Assembly (NCBI RefSeq): GCF_946221145.1
Contig: NZ_CAMIOH010000044.1
Coordinates: 1 to 18,938 of the forward strand
Source: an uncultured Paracoccus sp.
Lineage (GTDB): Bacteria; Pseudomonadota; Alphaproteobacteria; Rhodobacterales; Rhodobacteraceae
Direction: 5' to 3'
DNA length: 18,938 nt
The translations under genes were made by a program, and so were the position numbers. Each line of letters starts with the position of its first letter. Positions within the stretch are counted from its first letter, which is position 1. This document shows positions 1 to 7,079 of this stretch, piece after piece. The notes beneath the pieces were generated by a model. The model worked only from the letters and a program-made list of their open reading frames with translations. It searched no databases and had not been told where the DNA came from.

Positions 1-992
1 TCTCTGATCTTATCGACGTTCTGCATGATCGCGTCGCCCACCTTCACCGCTGCTGCGGTGACCATCGGCATGAAATCCGATGCAAGCGCCCATTTAACCC
101 CGGTGATTGATCCGCGCACCCGGTCCATGGCCCGGTCATATTTGCGGGCGCTGTCCACCATGTCTTGCGAAACCACGGCCCCGACCTCGCGCGCCTCTGC
201 GCGGATGCCCTCGAATTCTTCCCGCGAAATACGCAGCATTTCGATGAACTGTTCACCGCCGGTGCCGCCGAATATCTCATCGGATATCCGCTGGCGGGCG
301 CCCGCGTCCTCGATCGCCGCCATCCGGTTGCGGACGTCCTCGAACATTGCGGCCACATCACCACCATAGGCGCTGATGTCCTGCATCGAATAGCCCAGCC
401 GCGTGAACGCTTCCTCTGCCGACCCCTTGCCCGTCGTCGCGAATTCATCGGCGCGCAGCTGCAACTCTTTCATGCCGTCCATCAAGGCGTCATTCTGGAC
501 ACCCATCTGACGCCCGGCGTAGGCGATTTCTGAAAAGAACTCGGGCCGAACTTCCAACCGGCGGGCAGCGGTGCCGATCTCCTCAATCTCATTAACCGAT
601 GAAACTGCGGCGGCCGTCATGGCGACGGTGGCCGCGCCGACGCCGGTCGCAATCGCGCCCACCGCGCGACCGATGCCGCGCGCCGTGGATCTGAACTGGT
701 CGCCCACCCTGCGAGACGCATCCAGCGCGCGTTCGTAATTCTTTTGCTTACGGCGCAGCTGATCCAGCGACGCGCCAAGCTGGTCGTAATCGCGTTCCAG
801 ATCCCCGACAGGCTGACCGGCCCGGCGCATCTTCTCGATTTCACGCGTCAGCGCAGCCTGCTTGCGCTCGGCAGTCTGGATTTCGCTGCCGACCTTCTTG
901 AAGCCATTGCGGATGCCGCCGACGACACCACCAAAGGTGCGGTCCAGCGATGCCCCGACAACGATCTTGGCGCTATGCCTTTGGTTTGCCAT
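1..992 (-). CDS. T: Tail tape measure protein, P2 gpT-like (partial, C-terminus off left edge)
   Basis: The reading frame is open from an ATG at 992 to the left edge (about 330 residues seen). The product spans the tail tube lumen, fixes tail length and is ejected on infection. It begins MANQRHSAKIVVG; residues about 30-95 are a charged, heptad-like helix rich in K, R, E and Q, followed by a small-residue, alanine/glycine-rich stretch at about 105-130, as in minor tail/tape measure proteins. Its start lies inside the gpE' frame (which ends at 973), the same E-E'-T order as P2. The remainder of the protein, which should be much longer, lies outside the window. Identity as tape measure rests on composition and on position directly after the tail chaperones. 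Confidence 0.85.
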   Translation of the reverse strand, partial: MANQRHSAKIVVGASLDRTFGGVVGGIRNGFKKVGSEIQTAERKQAALTREIEKMRRAGQPVGDLERDYDQLGASLDQLRRKQKNYERALDASRRVGDQFRSTARGIGRAVGAIATGVGAATVAMTAAAVSSVNEIEEIGTAARRLEVRPEFFSEIAYAGRQMGVQNDALMDGMKELQLRADEFATTGKGSAEEAFTRLGYSMQDISAYGGDVAAMFEDVRNRMAAIEDAGARQRISDEIFGGTGGEQFIEMLRISREEFEGIRAEAREVGAVVSQDMVDSARKYDRAMDRVRGSITGVKWALASDFMPMVTAAAVKVGDAIMQNVDKIR

Positions 993-1134
993 CGTCCTTC
1001 ACGCCCTCGAACCACCAAAACAGATCGGACAGCGGCAGTGACAGCAGGTCCGAACGCGCCCAGCCGGTGACTTTGGCAAGGCGCAGGATCATCGCCCGCA
1101 CATCGTCAGGCGCGGGCATGAAGGGTATCAGTCG
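973..1134 (-). CDS. E': gpE'-like tail chaperone extension, read by -1 frameshift from gpE
   Basis: This frame encodes about 53 residues joined to gpE if ribosomes slip back one base at 1134-1140, giving a fusion of about 136 residues (P2 E+E' is about 142). The segment contains the motif RSDLLSLPLSDLFWWFEGV, the hallmark of the P2 GpE family (compare HWPLSELxxLxLxELxxW). It could also start independently at an ATG at 1119 (48 residues), which is in the same frame, but no good Shine-Dalgarno sequence precedes it. The fusion protein would bind the tape measure while free gpE recruits tube subunits, as in other long-tailed phages. The frameshift is inferred from the sequence, not shown. Confidence 0.8.
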   Translation of the reverse strand, partial: RLIPFMPAPDDVRAMILRLAKVTGWARSDLLSLPLSDLFWWFEGVKDDGKPKA

Positions 1135-1382
1135 AAAAAACCGTTATAGGCCTTTTGCAGCTTGGCCCAATCGGCCATGGACAGCGAACCCAGTTCATCG
1201 GGCGTGCATTCGCACAGGCTGGCGAACAGCATCTTTTCCATTTCTCCGGTCGATCCCGCGCGCTTTTGGGCGATGATGCTGTCATCGGCGGTGGCTTCGC
1301 GCATCGCGACGGTCTTGACCCAATCGTCACCGCGCTTGAAGCCGCGTTTGAAGGCAACCGTGACGCTTCCAAGATTGTCCAT
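1128..1382 (-). CDS. E: Tail assembly chaperone, P2 gpE / Mu gp41 family
   Basis: An 84-residue protein, typical for the family of tail-assembly chaperones that keep the tape measure soluble and guide tube polymerisation; it is not expected in the mature tail. The N-terminus carries the usual short beta strand (MDNLGSVTVAF) then LKRGF-like basic residues, and the C-terminal half has helices including the ADWAKLQKAY segment. The ATG at 1382 is 3 bases after the tail-tube stop. The C-terminal codons contain the slippery heptamer that feeds the E' frame. Its place between tube and tape measure is invariant in P2-like phages. Confidence 0.88.
   Translation of the reverse strand: MDNLGSVTVAFKRGFKRGDDWVKTVAMREATADDSIIAQKRAGSTGEMEKMLFASLCECTPDELGSLSMADWAKLQKAYNGFFD
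1134..1140 (-). promoter_or_regulatory. Programmed -1 frameshift slippery heptamer, T-TTT-TTC
   Basis: On the coding strand the gpE frame reads GGT TTT TTC GAC TGA. T TTT TTC matches the X XXY YYZ rule for tandem -1 slippage and lies three bases before the gpE stop. After slippage the frame continues as FFRLIPFMPAP into the GpE-family domain. P2 uses T TTT TTG at the equivalent place between E and E'. The position, direction of shift and downstream domain all agree. Confidence 0.8.
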
Positions 1383-1385
1383 GCC

Positions 1386-1892
1386 TTACATCCCCAGCCG
1401 CTTGCGACGCTCGGCCATCTGATCCACCCCGCCGATGGACCGCACCATGTTCAGCACGTCGATTTCGGCCAGAACCTCGGCCCCCATCATCTGCTTGAAG
1501 TAATGCAGTTCGATGGTGACCTCATAGGTGCTTTCCCCGCGCTGCCACGATGCAGGCGCGGCAGAAAAAATCCGCCCCCGCAGATTGTGGACCTCGGCCA
1601 TGCCGGTGCCGTCCAGGTTCTCACGGCTGCCGCGCATTGTGATGCGGGTTTCCGCGTTCTTGATCAGGCCAAAGCGTTTGGCGACATCGGGCGGCAGGTT
1701 CTTGAACACCAGCGTGGCGGTCATCTTTTCCATGCCCATGTCTTGGGCCAGGGGCGCATCCATCCCAGCCGCGCGGTAATCCTCTTGGCTGATCGTCAGC
1801 GCGGGCGGCGAATAGGTGTCCACCTGACCGGCATAGTGGCGACCGTCGAGGAAGGCGTTCCAGTCCTTCAGAATTCCGTCGGCGATGTTCAT
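1386..1892 (-). CDS. FII: Major tail tube protein, P2 gpFII-like
   Basis: A 168-residue protein matching the usual length of contractile-phage tube subunits (P2 FII is 172). It stacks as hexameric rings inside the sheath. The start MNIADGILKDWNAFLDG and the end region YFKQMMGAEVLAEIDVLNM, with a basic C-terminal tail, are family-like. The start ATG at 1892 overlaps the sheath stop by ATGA, which implies translational coupling of tube to sheath. No unusual features are seen. Confidence 0.92.
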   Translation of the reverse strand: MNIADGILKDWNAFLDGRHYAGQVDTYSPPALTISQEDYRAAGMDAPLAQDMGMEKMTATLVFKNLPPDVAKRFGLIKNAETRITMRGSRENLDGTGMAEVHNLRGRIFSAAPASWQRGESTYEVTIELHYFKQMMGAEVLAEIDVLNMVRSIGGVDQMAERRKRLGM

Positions 1893-3097
1893 GCCAGCAT
1901 TTCCTCAAGATAGTCCGTCGTCAGGCGCGACCGGAAGGTGATGTGTTCTGCGGGGTAAGGCGCGGTAAAGTCGAAGTCGAAATAGACTTCGCCGTTCGCC
2001 AGCGTCGCCGGGGTGTTCAAATCGGGGTCAACCCAGCAGCGCCCGCCGATGATGACGCCCTGCGCTTGCAGGCTTGCCAAATAGGCGTTGACGCTCTCGG
2101 ACACGTCGTCGGCATAGTTGCGGGTGATAGCCCGGTCCACGGCCCACAGGTGCGCACGCTGCAAGCTGTCATTGATCAGATCAGCGGTGCGGCGAACGCA
2201 CAGGAACTGCCATTTCGGATCGCTGGACAGACTGCGGTTGCCCCACAATCGGAAGCCATCCTGTCGGATGATCGTCGCGACGTTGGCTTCGTTCAGAAGG
2301 TTAGCGCGGCTGCTGGCATCGCCCAGCGTGAAATCGACGGCGCGGGCAGTCCCCAGAATGCCGTTGATGGGGCGGTTCGACGGCGATTGATGCACGCCGA
2401 CCTCTGCATCGGTCTTGGCGATCAGACCCGCGACACGGGCCGACGCAGGCTCGACAACGATAGCGCCTGTGCTGTCCAGCACCTTCACCCACGGGTCGAT
2501 GATATAGGCGCGCGGGGAACCATAAGCCCCAGCTGCGCTGATGGCGGCCGCGTCCGTCGTGTTCGGCCCGTCGATCAGCACGACAGCACGCATCCGATCC
2601 GCGATACCCAGCATTTCGGCAGCGACGGGGTTTGCGGTGTCGGCTTCCAAGATCTGATGGGTGAAGCCGGGCGCGATCAGGATGCGCGGGCGCACTCCCA
2701 CGGCAGCCTCGGCCCCCAGCAGTGCATGGACACCCTCGAAATCGCCGGTTGTGGCGTTGGTGCCGCCGATGATGTTGGCCAGCGTTCCTTCTTCATCTTC
2801 GTCCGCTGCGACGCGAACCACGACCACGACGGCCCCCGCCTGATCAAAGATGCCATCCAGCGCGGCGGGCAGCGTTCCCTTGGGGCTGGCTGGCTGCCCC
2901 TCGGCGGGCGCAACCCACAGCTTGGCAGCCTCGCGCCGCGATCCGGCGATCAGGACAGGTGTGTTCAACGGGAAAGCATCGGGATCAGCACCCGGCGCCG
3001 TCCCGACAACTCCGATAATGCCGGTGGCGATCGACTGGATAGGCCGCAGCCCATCGTCAATTTCGATCACCTCGACGCCGTGAAGAAAATCAGCCAT
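1889..3097 (-). CDS. FI: Contractile tail sheath protein, P2 gpFI-like
   Basis: A 402-residue protein, close to the P2 sheath length (396). The N-terminus (FLHGVEVIEIDDGLRPI) is the family signature for sheath FI, and the C-terminal domain contains the FRLWGNRSLSSDP segment and the VDPDLNTP...YFDFDF strands of the conserved sheath core. Sheath subunits assemble around the tube and contract to drive the tube through the envelope. A Shine-Dalgarno-like GAGGGG lies about 6 bases before the ATG and can pair with an upstream CCCCT (see findings). It is the first gene after a 90-base gap and so may be a separately controlled translation unit. Confidence 0.95.
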   Translation of the reverse strand: MADFLHGVEVIEIDDGLRPIQSIATGIIGVVGTAPGADPDAFPLNTPVLIAGSRREAAKLWVAPAEGQPASPKGTLPAALDGIFDQAGAVVVVVRVAADEDEEGTLANIIGGTNATTGDFEGVHALLGAEAAVGVRPRILIAPGFTHQILEADTANPVAAEMLGIADRMRAVVLIDGPNTTDAAAISAAGAYGSPRAYIIDPWVKVLDSTGAIVVEPASARVAGLIAKTDAEVGVHQSPSNRPINGILGTARAVDFTLGDASSRANLLNEANVATIIRQDGFRLWGNRSLSSDPKWQFLCVRRTADLINDSLQRAHLWAVDRAITRNYADDVSESVNAYLASLQAQGVIIGGRCWVDPDLNTPATLANGEVYFDFDFTAPYPAEHITFRSRLTTDYLEEMLA

Positions 3098-3186
3098 GAC
3101 AGCCCCTCATATGTTCAGGGGTAATCTGGCGGTATCTGCTGGGGGTTGCCTCTGGCGTTTCTTGCGGCATCGACCCAGCCGCCAGC
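3098..3186 (-). promoter_or_regulatory. Intergenic leader before the sheath gene
   Basis: An 89-base gap between the tail-fibre stop and the sheath start, long for this tightly packed operon. It contains one copy of the repeated AAACGCCAGAGG motif (3149-3160) and a small hairpin, CCCCT-9-AGGGG, whose 3' arm includes the sheath Shine-Dalgarno sequence. I see no convincing -10/-35 promoter. Confidence 0.45.
3149..3160 (-). repeat. Dispersed repeat copy 1: AAACGCCAGAGG
   Basis: Intergenic, 52 bases upstream of the sheath start. Coding strand reads AAACGCCAGAGGC. Confidence 0.6.
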
Positions 3187-4512
3187 TTATACGTTGCCGT
3201 TTTCCAACGCTTCGATCCGGCGCAACGCCTGACCCAGCGCCGCGACTAAATGCGGGATCAGCTTACTGTCGTCGCGCCCTTGGGTTAGGATATTACCATC
3301 GGCGTCCACAGCATCTTTTTCACCCGACACTGCACGCGGCTCGACTTCCGCCAGTTCGTGCGCGAACCAGCCCAGCTGCAACGACGCCGGATCTGTCTTG
3401 AAGGTGAACCAGCGCATTGCCGCGTCCAACTGCTGAACCATTTCGACGGCGTCGTAATCGGCTGGCGCATCCTGGGCCTGTTTCAGCCGGTAATCAGACG
3501 ACGTGCTATAGGATGTTGACGTCGCAGTGACCGAAATTGCCCCTACCCCAGCGCCTGATCGCCGGAACAAATGCACCTGCCCGTCAGACGGACGCCCGGC
3601 ATAGAACGTCGGGGCGGAACCGTCCGACTGGACGTTAACGGTGCCAAAGGCCGCCGAAATCAGCACGCCTGTTTCGTTCGCCGCGGTGGGGTTTGCACTG
3701 TCCGTAAGGCCGATGGTGACCGGATCCGAAAACCGCTTTCGCCCTGCCACAATCTGCTGGCCGCTTTGCGTGACGTATCGGCCGTCCCCCATCTGCCGTG
3801 TCAAAAGGGATGCTGGCGTTGAAGGTGTCAGCGGGTTCACGACGTCATCAGAATAGATCGCGTGCGTCGTCTCAAAGCTGCTGTCCGTGCCTTTCTTGAG
3901 GGCAAGCGGTGACGATGCCACCGAATTCAGGTCAAGGAAGTATCCGTTTTCGGTATTGTAAGACCGCAGCAAGCCGCTGAAATGCTTGTTCCCCGAAATA
4001 TAATCGGTCCCCGCCTTGCGCACCAAATCGACGGCTGCCGCAATAGCTTGTGCGACCCGCAGGGGCGACATCGCCTTATTGGTGATCACACCCGCCGCGG
4101 CCTCGGCCTGCGTAGCGTCCGGAACCGTAATTGTGACATTGGCATTCAGCGACCCGCCGCCTGCGGCCAACCCGGCGGCGTTTACCTGCCGCGCTGCTGG
4201 CACGCGGCCATCCGCATTGTCCATCGCGGCCTTAACCGCCGCAGGGGTCGCGGCCATGGTGGTGCTGGTGCTGTTCGTTGCATTCGACAGGCGAACAATC
4301 CCCGCGACTGATGTCGTAGCAACGACGACCAGACCCAGCAGTTGATTGACCCGGACGTGCAGCCAGTTGGTCCGCTTCGCCAGCTGCTGGTGGGGAATAT
4401 TATCCACGCCTGCCTTGGTAGCTTCGTTCGGCGGACCACCGATCACCGGGTCAGTGGTTTCCAACTGATAGATGCCTGCCGGCCATTCGTCAGCTTCGGG
4501 CAAGTTCGCCAT
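3187..4512 (-). CDS. H: Tail fibre protein with C-terminal S74 intramolecular chaperone
   Basis: A 441-residue tail fibre in the gpH position of the P2 tail cluster. Residues 1-60 form a baseplate-attachment-like N-terminus (start MANLPEADEW, then HQQLAKRTNWL). Residues 65-160 are a threonine/alanine-rich fibre region with tail-fibre repeats (GIVRLS, then ATPAAVKAAMD). The receptor-binding shaft is about 165-335. Residues 336-441 are a peptidase S74 chaperone: TSSDYRLKQ at the cleavage site, GWFAHELAEV, and a C-terminal helix LVAALGQALRRIEALE. The probable dyad is Ser339 and Lys344, spaced five residues as in K1F-type endosialidase tailspikes. The domain trimerises the fibre, then releases itself. 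The start overlaps the gpI stop (TGATG). No fibre-assembly gene follows, consistent with a built-in chaperone. Confidence 0.9.
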   Translation of the reverse strand: MANLPEADEWPAGIYQLETTDPVIGGPPNEATKAGVDNIPHQQLAKRTNWLHVRVNQLLGLVVVATTSVAGIVRLSNATNSTSTTMAATPAAVKAAMDNADGRVPAARQVNAAGLAAGGGSLNANVTITVPDATQAEAAAGVITNKAMSPLRVAQAIAAAVDLVRKAGTDYISGNKHFSGLLRSYNTENGYFLDLNSVASSPLALKKGTDSSFETTHAIYSDDVVNPLTPSTPASLLTRQMGDGRYVTQSGQQIVAGRKRFSDPVTIGLTDSANPTAANETGVLISAAFGTVNVQSDGSAPTFYAGRPSDGQVHLFRRSGAGVGAISVTATSTSYSTSSDYRLKQAQDAPADYDAVEMVQQLDAAMRWFTFKTDPASLQLGWFAHELAEVEPRAVSGEKDAVDADGNILTQGRDDSKLIPHLVAALGQALRRIEALENGNV

Positions 4513-5063
4513 CAGACAACACCTCGCGTGTATTGGCCGTCTCGGGTGACGGCACCGTTGTAAAGCAGAGCTGCCTGTTCGAAGGATATCACCTTCAGGT
4601 GGCAGCGGACCGGGGCGGCTGCGGCCAAGATCGTCCGTGCACGTTCCAGCTGGGCGATGGACATGGGTCGTTGCAGCGTGACCCGATACTCGGCCCAGTG
4701 ATCGGACTGCTGCCGCAATCGGCTGCCGTCACGGGTAAATGACCCGTCGAACTGATTGGCCGACCAGCCTTCTTGGATATCAGCATCGCCCAGACCGGCG
4801 GCACGCAGCGCCGCGCGCATGGCCCAGACGGTGCCTTTGCGGCGGTGGATTTCAAGGCTGGTGGCGATGGTGCTGCGTTTGGCCTCATCAGACCAATCAG
4901 CGTCCCAATCATCGACCGACAGCGCCCATGCCAGCCACGGCAACAGCGCGGCGGGACAGGTGTCGGGGTTCCAAAGGTCACCCACCGGGATGGGAATTGC
5001 ACGATCACTCGTGGCCTCTATGGCACGTTCGGTCGCAGTCGCATTGTTCGGCAACAAGGTCAT
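4512..5063 (-). CDS. I: Baseplate / tail protein I, P2 gpI-like
   Basis: 183 residues from an ATG at 5063 that overlaps the gpJ stop by ATGA; longer upstream readings run through gpJ in the wrong frame. The signature GDLWNPDTCPAALLPWLAWA, followed by LSVDDWD, is nearly diagnostic for P2 tail protein I, which joins gpJ in the baseplate rim next to the fibre attachment point. The next conserved block is IHRRKGTVWAMRAALRAAGL. The C-terminus (YNGAVTRDGQYTRG) resembles the short repeat tails seen in related gpI proteins. It is followed without a gap by the tail fibre gene. Confidence 0.94.
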   Translation of the reverse strand: MTLLPNNATATERAIEATSDRAIPIPVGDLWNPDTCPAALLPWLAWALSVDDWDADWSDEAKRSTIATSLEIHRRKGTVWAMRAALRAAGLGDADIQEGWSANQFDGSFTRDGSRLRQQSDHWAEYRVTLQRPMSIAQLERARTILAAAAPVRCHLKVISFEQAALLYNGAVTRDGQYTRGVV

Positions 5064-5953
5064 GTTGCCACCGTGACGGTGATCGCGGTGCAGTATGCCG
5101 CGCCGGTCGGGCCGGGATCGACCTCGTCCGCCGGACTGGTCAAGGTCACGCGGGACACACCCTCGCGATGTAATGCGGCGTGCAGGCCGGAAATCGTGAC
5201 CGGCTGACCGATGCGCCGAATACTGCCCGCATAGTCGGTCACAGCAGCCTGCGCGCGAACCAGCACCACCTGCGCGTCGGGACCGGGCGCGATATCCAGC
5301 GTGGCGGTGATCTGGTAATTGACGATGGCGGCAGACTGGACGCTGACCGTATCGCACAGCGGGCGCACATCCTCGGCTGACAGCGCCACCTGCACGGCGT
5401 CCAAAACGGCAGGCCCCGCCTGACCATCGCCGTCGCGGGCCAGCACAGTGACCCGCACGTTGCCCGGTGCAGGGCTGTCAACAGCAACGTCCGCCACCAA
5501 GGCGGATGCGGACCGGGCATGGAATTCATAGCTGCCGCGCGACCCGGCAACCGTCAGTGCCTCGGGGGCCAACTGGATGCGGGCGCGCAGGGCGTCGTCT
5601 GCCTCATAGACCGGGGGTCGCGGCGGCGTGGCGGTCGCATCACCCGCGTCGATCATCAGACGGGTGACACCATACAGCGCGCCAAGATGTTCAAGATCTG
5701 CGCCACGCGCGGTTGCCAGCATAACCGACCGGGCGGCGTCATTGACCCGCGCGCGCCAGACCAGTTCACGATATGCGAACACTTCCAGCAGCTTGTTGAT
5801 CGGGTCGCTTTCCAGATCCAGCACAGCCGCCAGATCAGGTGCGCGCACGATCAGGTCAGCCTTCATCGTGGCAAGTATCGCCTCGAAATCGAGAACTTCG
5901 ACCACATCGGGCGGGGGCAGCAAGCCGAGGTTGACGGCATCATATGCACTCAT
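5060..5953 (-). CDS. J: Baseplate assembly protein J, P2 gpJ-like
   Basis: A 297-residue protein (P2 gpJ is 302) of the baseplate wedge family shared with T4 gp6 and Mu gp47. The N-terminal half contains the family block DPINKLLEVFAYRELVWRAR, then AARSVMLATARGADLEHLG, a pattern of wedge proteins. The middle has RIQLAPEALTVAGSRGSYEF, also conserved in P2 J, and the C-terminus carries repeated beta-rich domains. It starts with an ATGA overlap on gpW. It should form the wedge that triggers sheath contraction together with W and I. Confidence 0.94.
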   Translation of the reverse strand: MSAYDAVNLGLLPPPDVVEVLDFEAILATMKADLIVRAPDLAAVLDLESDPINKLLEVFAYRELVWRARVNDAARSVMLATARGADLEHLGALYGVTRLMIDAGDATATPPRPPVYEADDALRARIQLAPEALTVAGSRGSYEFHARSASALVADVAVDSPAPGNVRVTVLARDGDGQAGPAVLDAVQVALSAEDVRPLCDTVSVQSAAIVNYQITATLDIAPGPDAQVVLVRAQAAVTDYAGSIRRIGQPVTISGLHAALHREGVSRVTLTSPADEVDPGPTGAAYCTAITVTVAT

Positions 5954-6318
5954 TGGACCGGAACCCCCTCGATCGTCAGAACGTCGGTCCCGTCGTTGAT
6001 CAGGCCAGAAATGGACAATTCCGCGCGTCCGGCGGCATTTGCGATGATATCAATGTCGGTGATCGAAACGCGCGGCTCCCAGCGCGCCAATGCCTCGACG
6101 GTCGCCATACGCAGTTCTGCCATCGTCTCGCCGTTCATGGGGCGATCGACCAACTCATACAGGCGTGAACCATATTCGCGACGCATGACCCGCGACCCGA
6201 TGGGCGTGGTCAAGATATCGCGGATGGACTGGCGCAGATGGTCCAGCCCGTCCAGTGTCTTGCCCGTGTTCGCGTCCATACCGATCATGCGCCACGGATC
6301 GCACGCGGCCAGCCGCAT
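5950..6318 (-). CDS. W: Baseplate wedge protein W, P2 gpW-like (T4 gp25 family)
   Basis: 122 residues. The core GMDANTGKTLDGLDHLRQSI followed by RDILTTPIGSRVMRREYGS is the signature of the gp25-like lysozyme-fold baseplate subunit that initiates sheath assembly. The ATG at 6318 lies just after an AGAGG that is only 2 bases away, part of the repeated motif at 6321-6332. Alternative in-frame starts are ATGs at 6285 and 6276; the family start is usually shortly before GMD, so the true start may be one of these. It does not overlap gpV, from which an 11-base gap separates it. Confidence 0.93.
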   Translation of the reverse strand: MRLAACDPWRMIGMDANTGKTLDGLDHLRQSIRDILTTPIGSRVMRREYGSRLYELVDRPMNGETMAELRMATVEALARWEPRVSITDIDIIANAAGRAELSISGLINDGTDVLTIEGVPVQ

Positions 6319-6320
6319 CG

Positions 6321-6332
6321 CCTCTGGCGTTA
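6321..6332 (-). repeat. Dispersed repeat copy 2: TAACGCCAGAGG
   Basis: Overlaps the gpV stop codon (TAA) and ends 2 bases before the gpW ATG; one base differs from the other copies (T instead of A at the first position). Confidence 0.6.
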
Positions 6333-6812
6333 TTCCGGCTTGTCGGTCTTTTGGGTGCCGCGCGTCACGCCCGGATGGACGTGGTTTTTCAGGCTGACGC
6401 CATCGGCAATGACATCGCCCTGCACGCGAATGTCGCCTGTGACCTCAATACCACCGGGCGCTGCGATCTGCACAATCCCGCCGCTGACCTCAATCGCGAC
6501 GCCACCTGGCATTTCCAGCCGCGTCGTCGCCTCTTGCCCAGCCCACGCGCCATTGACGCCCAACAACGCCACGCCCTGCCCGCCGCCGCCCGGCGACAGC
6601 AGCACAACCTGTTCTCCGACAGACGGTGCGGAGTAGATGCGGACATCGCCAGACCGACCCGCCGCCCATGGAACCCAATCTGACATCGCCCCGCCCAGAT
6701 CGACTTGGATACGTGCCTGTTGGTGATCTACGGCGGCAATCGTGCCGAACTGGATCAGCTGAGCAATACGGCGATCCGCCTCACCAGCGGCATGGGCCGG
6801 GGTCAACTTCAT
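6330..6812 (-). CDS. V: Tail spike / baseplate assembly protein V, P2 gpV-like
   Basis: A 160-residue trimeric membrane-piercing spike (P2 gpV is 211, so this is a short form). Residues 15-85 match the OB-fold domain (FGTIAAVDHQQARIQVDLG, then YSAPSVGEQVVLLSPGG). Residues 100-140 are the triangular beta-helix made of short repeated strands, and the apex has LKNHVHPGV, with His144 and His146 as the HxH motif whose six histidines per trimer hold an iron ion at the tip. The ATG at 6812 has AGGGA about 7 bases upstream. This is the first gene of the P2-type tail block. Confidence 0.94.
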   Translation of the reverse strand: MKLTPAHAAGEADRRIAQLIQFGTIAAVDHQQARIQVDLGGAMSDWVPWAAGRSGDVRIYSAPSVGEQVVLLSPGGGGQGVALLGVNGAWAGQEATTRLEMPGGVAIEVSGGIVQIAAPGGIEVTGDIRVQGDVIADGVSLKNHVHPGVTRGTQKTDKPE

Positions 6813-6851
6813 GGTTCGTCCCTGTAATTGCTTATCTTCATTGACTGCCGA

Positions 6852-6880
6852 TTGTTTTTGCGCCGAGAAGTGGTGATAAA
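6852..6880 (+). promoter_or_regulatory. Weak candidate promoter for the plus-strand microprotein gene
   Basis: TTGTTT (6852-6857) and GATAAA (6875-6880) are separated by 17 bases and point toward the plus-strand ORF that starts at 6909. Match to the sigma-70 consensus is only partial (3/6 and 4/6). The segment is unusually AT-rich for this genome. A second TTGACT at 6841 has no -10 partner at a normal distance. Confidence 0.3.
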
Positions 6881-6898
6881 CTTAGCACAACCATAGGG

Positions 6899-6910
6899 AT
6901 TTATATAAAT
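6899..6910. promoter_or_regulatory. AT-only palindrome overlapping the microprotein start
   Basis: ATTTATATAAAT is a perfect 12-base palindrome that runs from the end of the Shine-Dalgarno sequence into the ATG of the plus-strand ORF. In this GC-rich DNA it stands out. It could be an operator or a -10-like element; nothing in the sequence decides. Confidence 0.35.
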
Positions 6911-7079
6911 GCACTTCATCATCGGTCTGTTGGCAGTTGGGCAGATTTTGTTTGGCCTGAATGTTTTCAATGTTGCTGCTTCGGCTATGCACGAAATTCT
7001 TGCGGCGGTTCTTTTTGGCTCCGGGTCGATATGCCTTGCGCTTGCGTTCCTGATCTACAAATCAGGTAAGCCTTCGTAA
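6909..7079 (+). CDS. Two-helix membrane microprotein on the opposite strand (moron-like)
   Basis: A 56-residue ORF beginning ATG at 6909 with AGGGA (6895-6899) 9 bases upstream. The sequence MHFIIGLLAVGQILFGLNVF, then ILAAVLFGSGSICLALAFLI and YKSGKPS, predicts two transmembrane helices (residues 3-20 and 30-50) with a short polar hairpin between them and a basic C-terminus, so both ends are probably cytoplasmic. It is the only credible plus-strand gene in the window, sits in the one sizeable gap of the tail block, and is AT-richer than its neighbours. Its last 25 bases overlap the 3' end of the convergent tail-terminator gene. Opposite orientation, own ribosome-binding site and odd base composition fit a moron expressed from the prophage, for example for superinfection exclusion. 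I do not recognise a family; function is unknown. Confidence 0.7.
   Translation: MHFIIGLLAVGQILFGLNVFNVAASAMHEILAAVLFGSGSICLALAFLIYKSGKPS

Noticed and set aside
1155..1913. Plus-strand open frame opposite tube and gpE genes
   Set aside because: Same reason; spans two verified minus-strand genes and their boundary.
1943..3124. Long plus-strand open frame opposite the sheath gene
   Set aside because: Antisense shadow of a clear P2-type sheath gene; no ribosome-binding site or recognisable motif.
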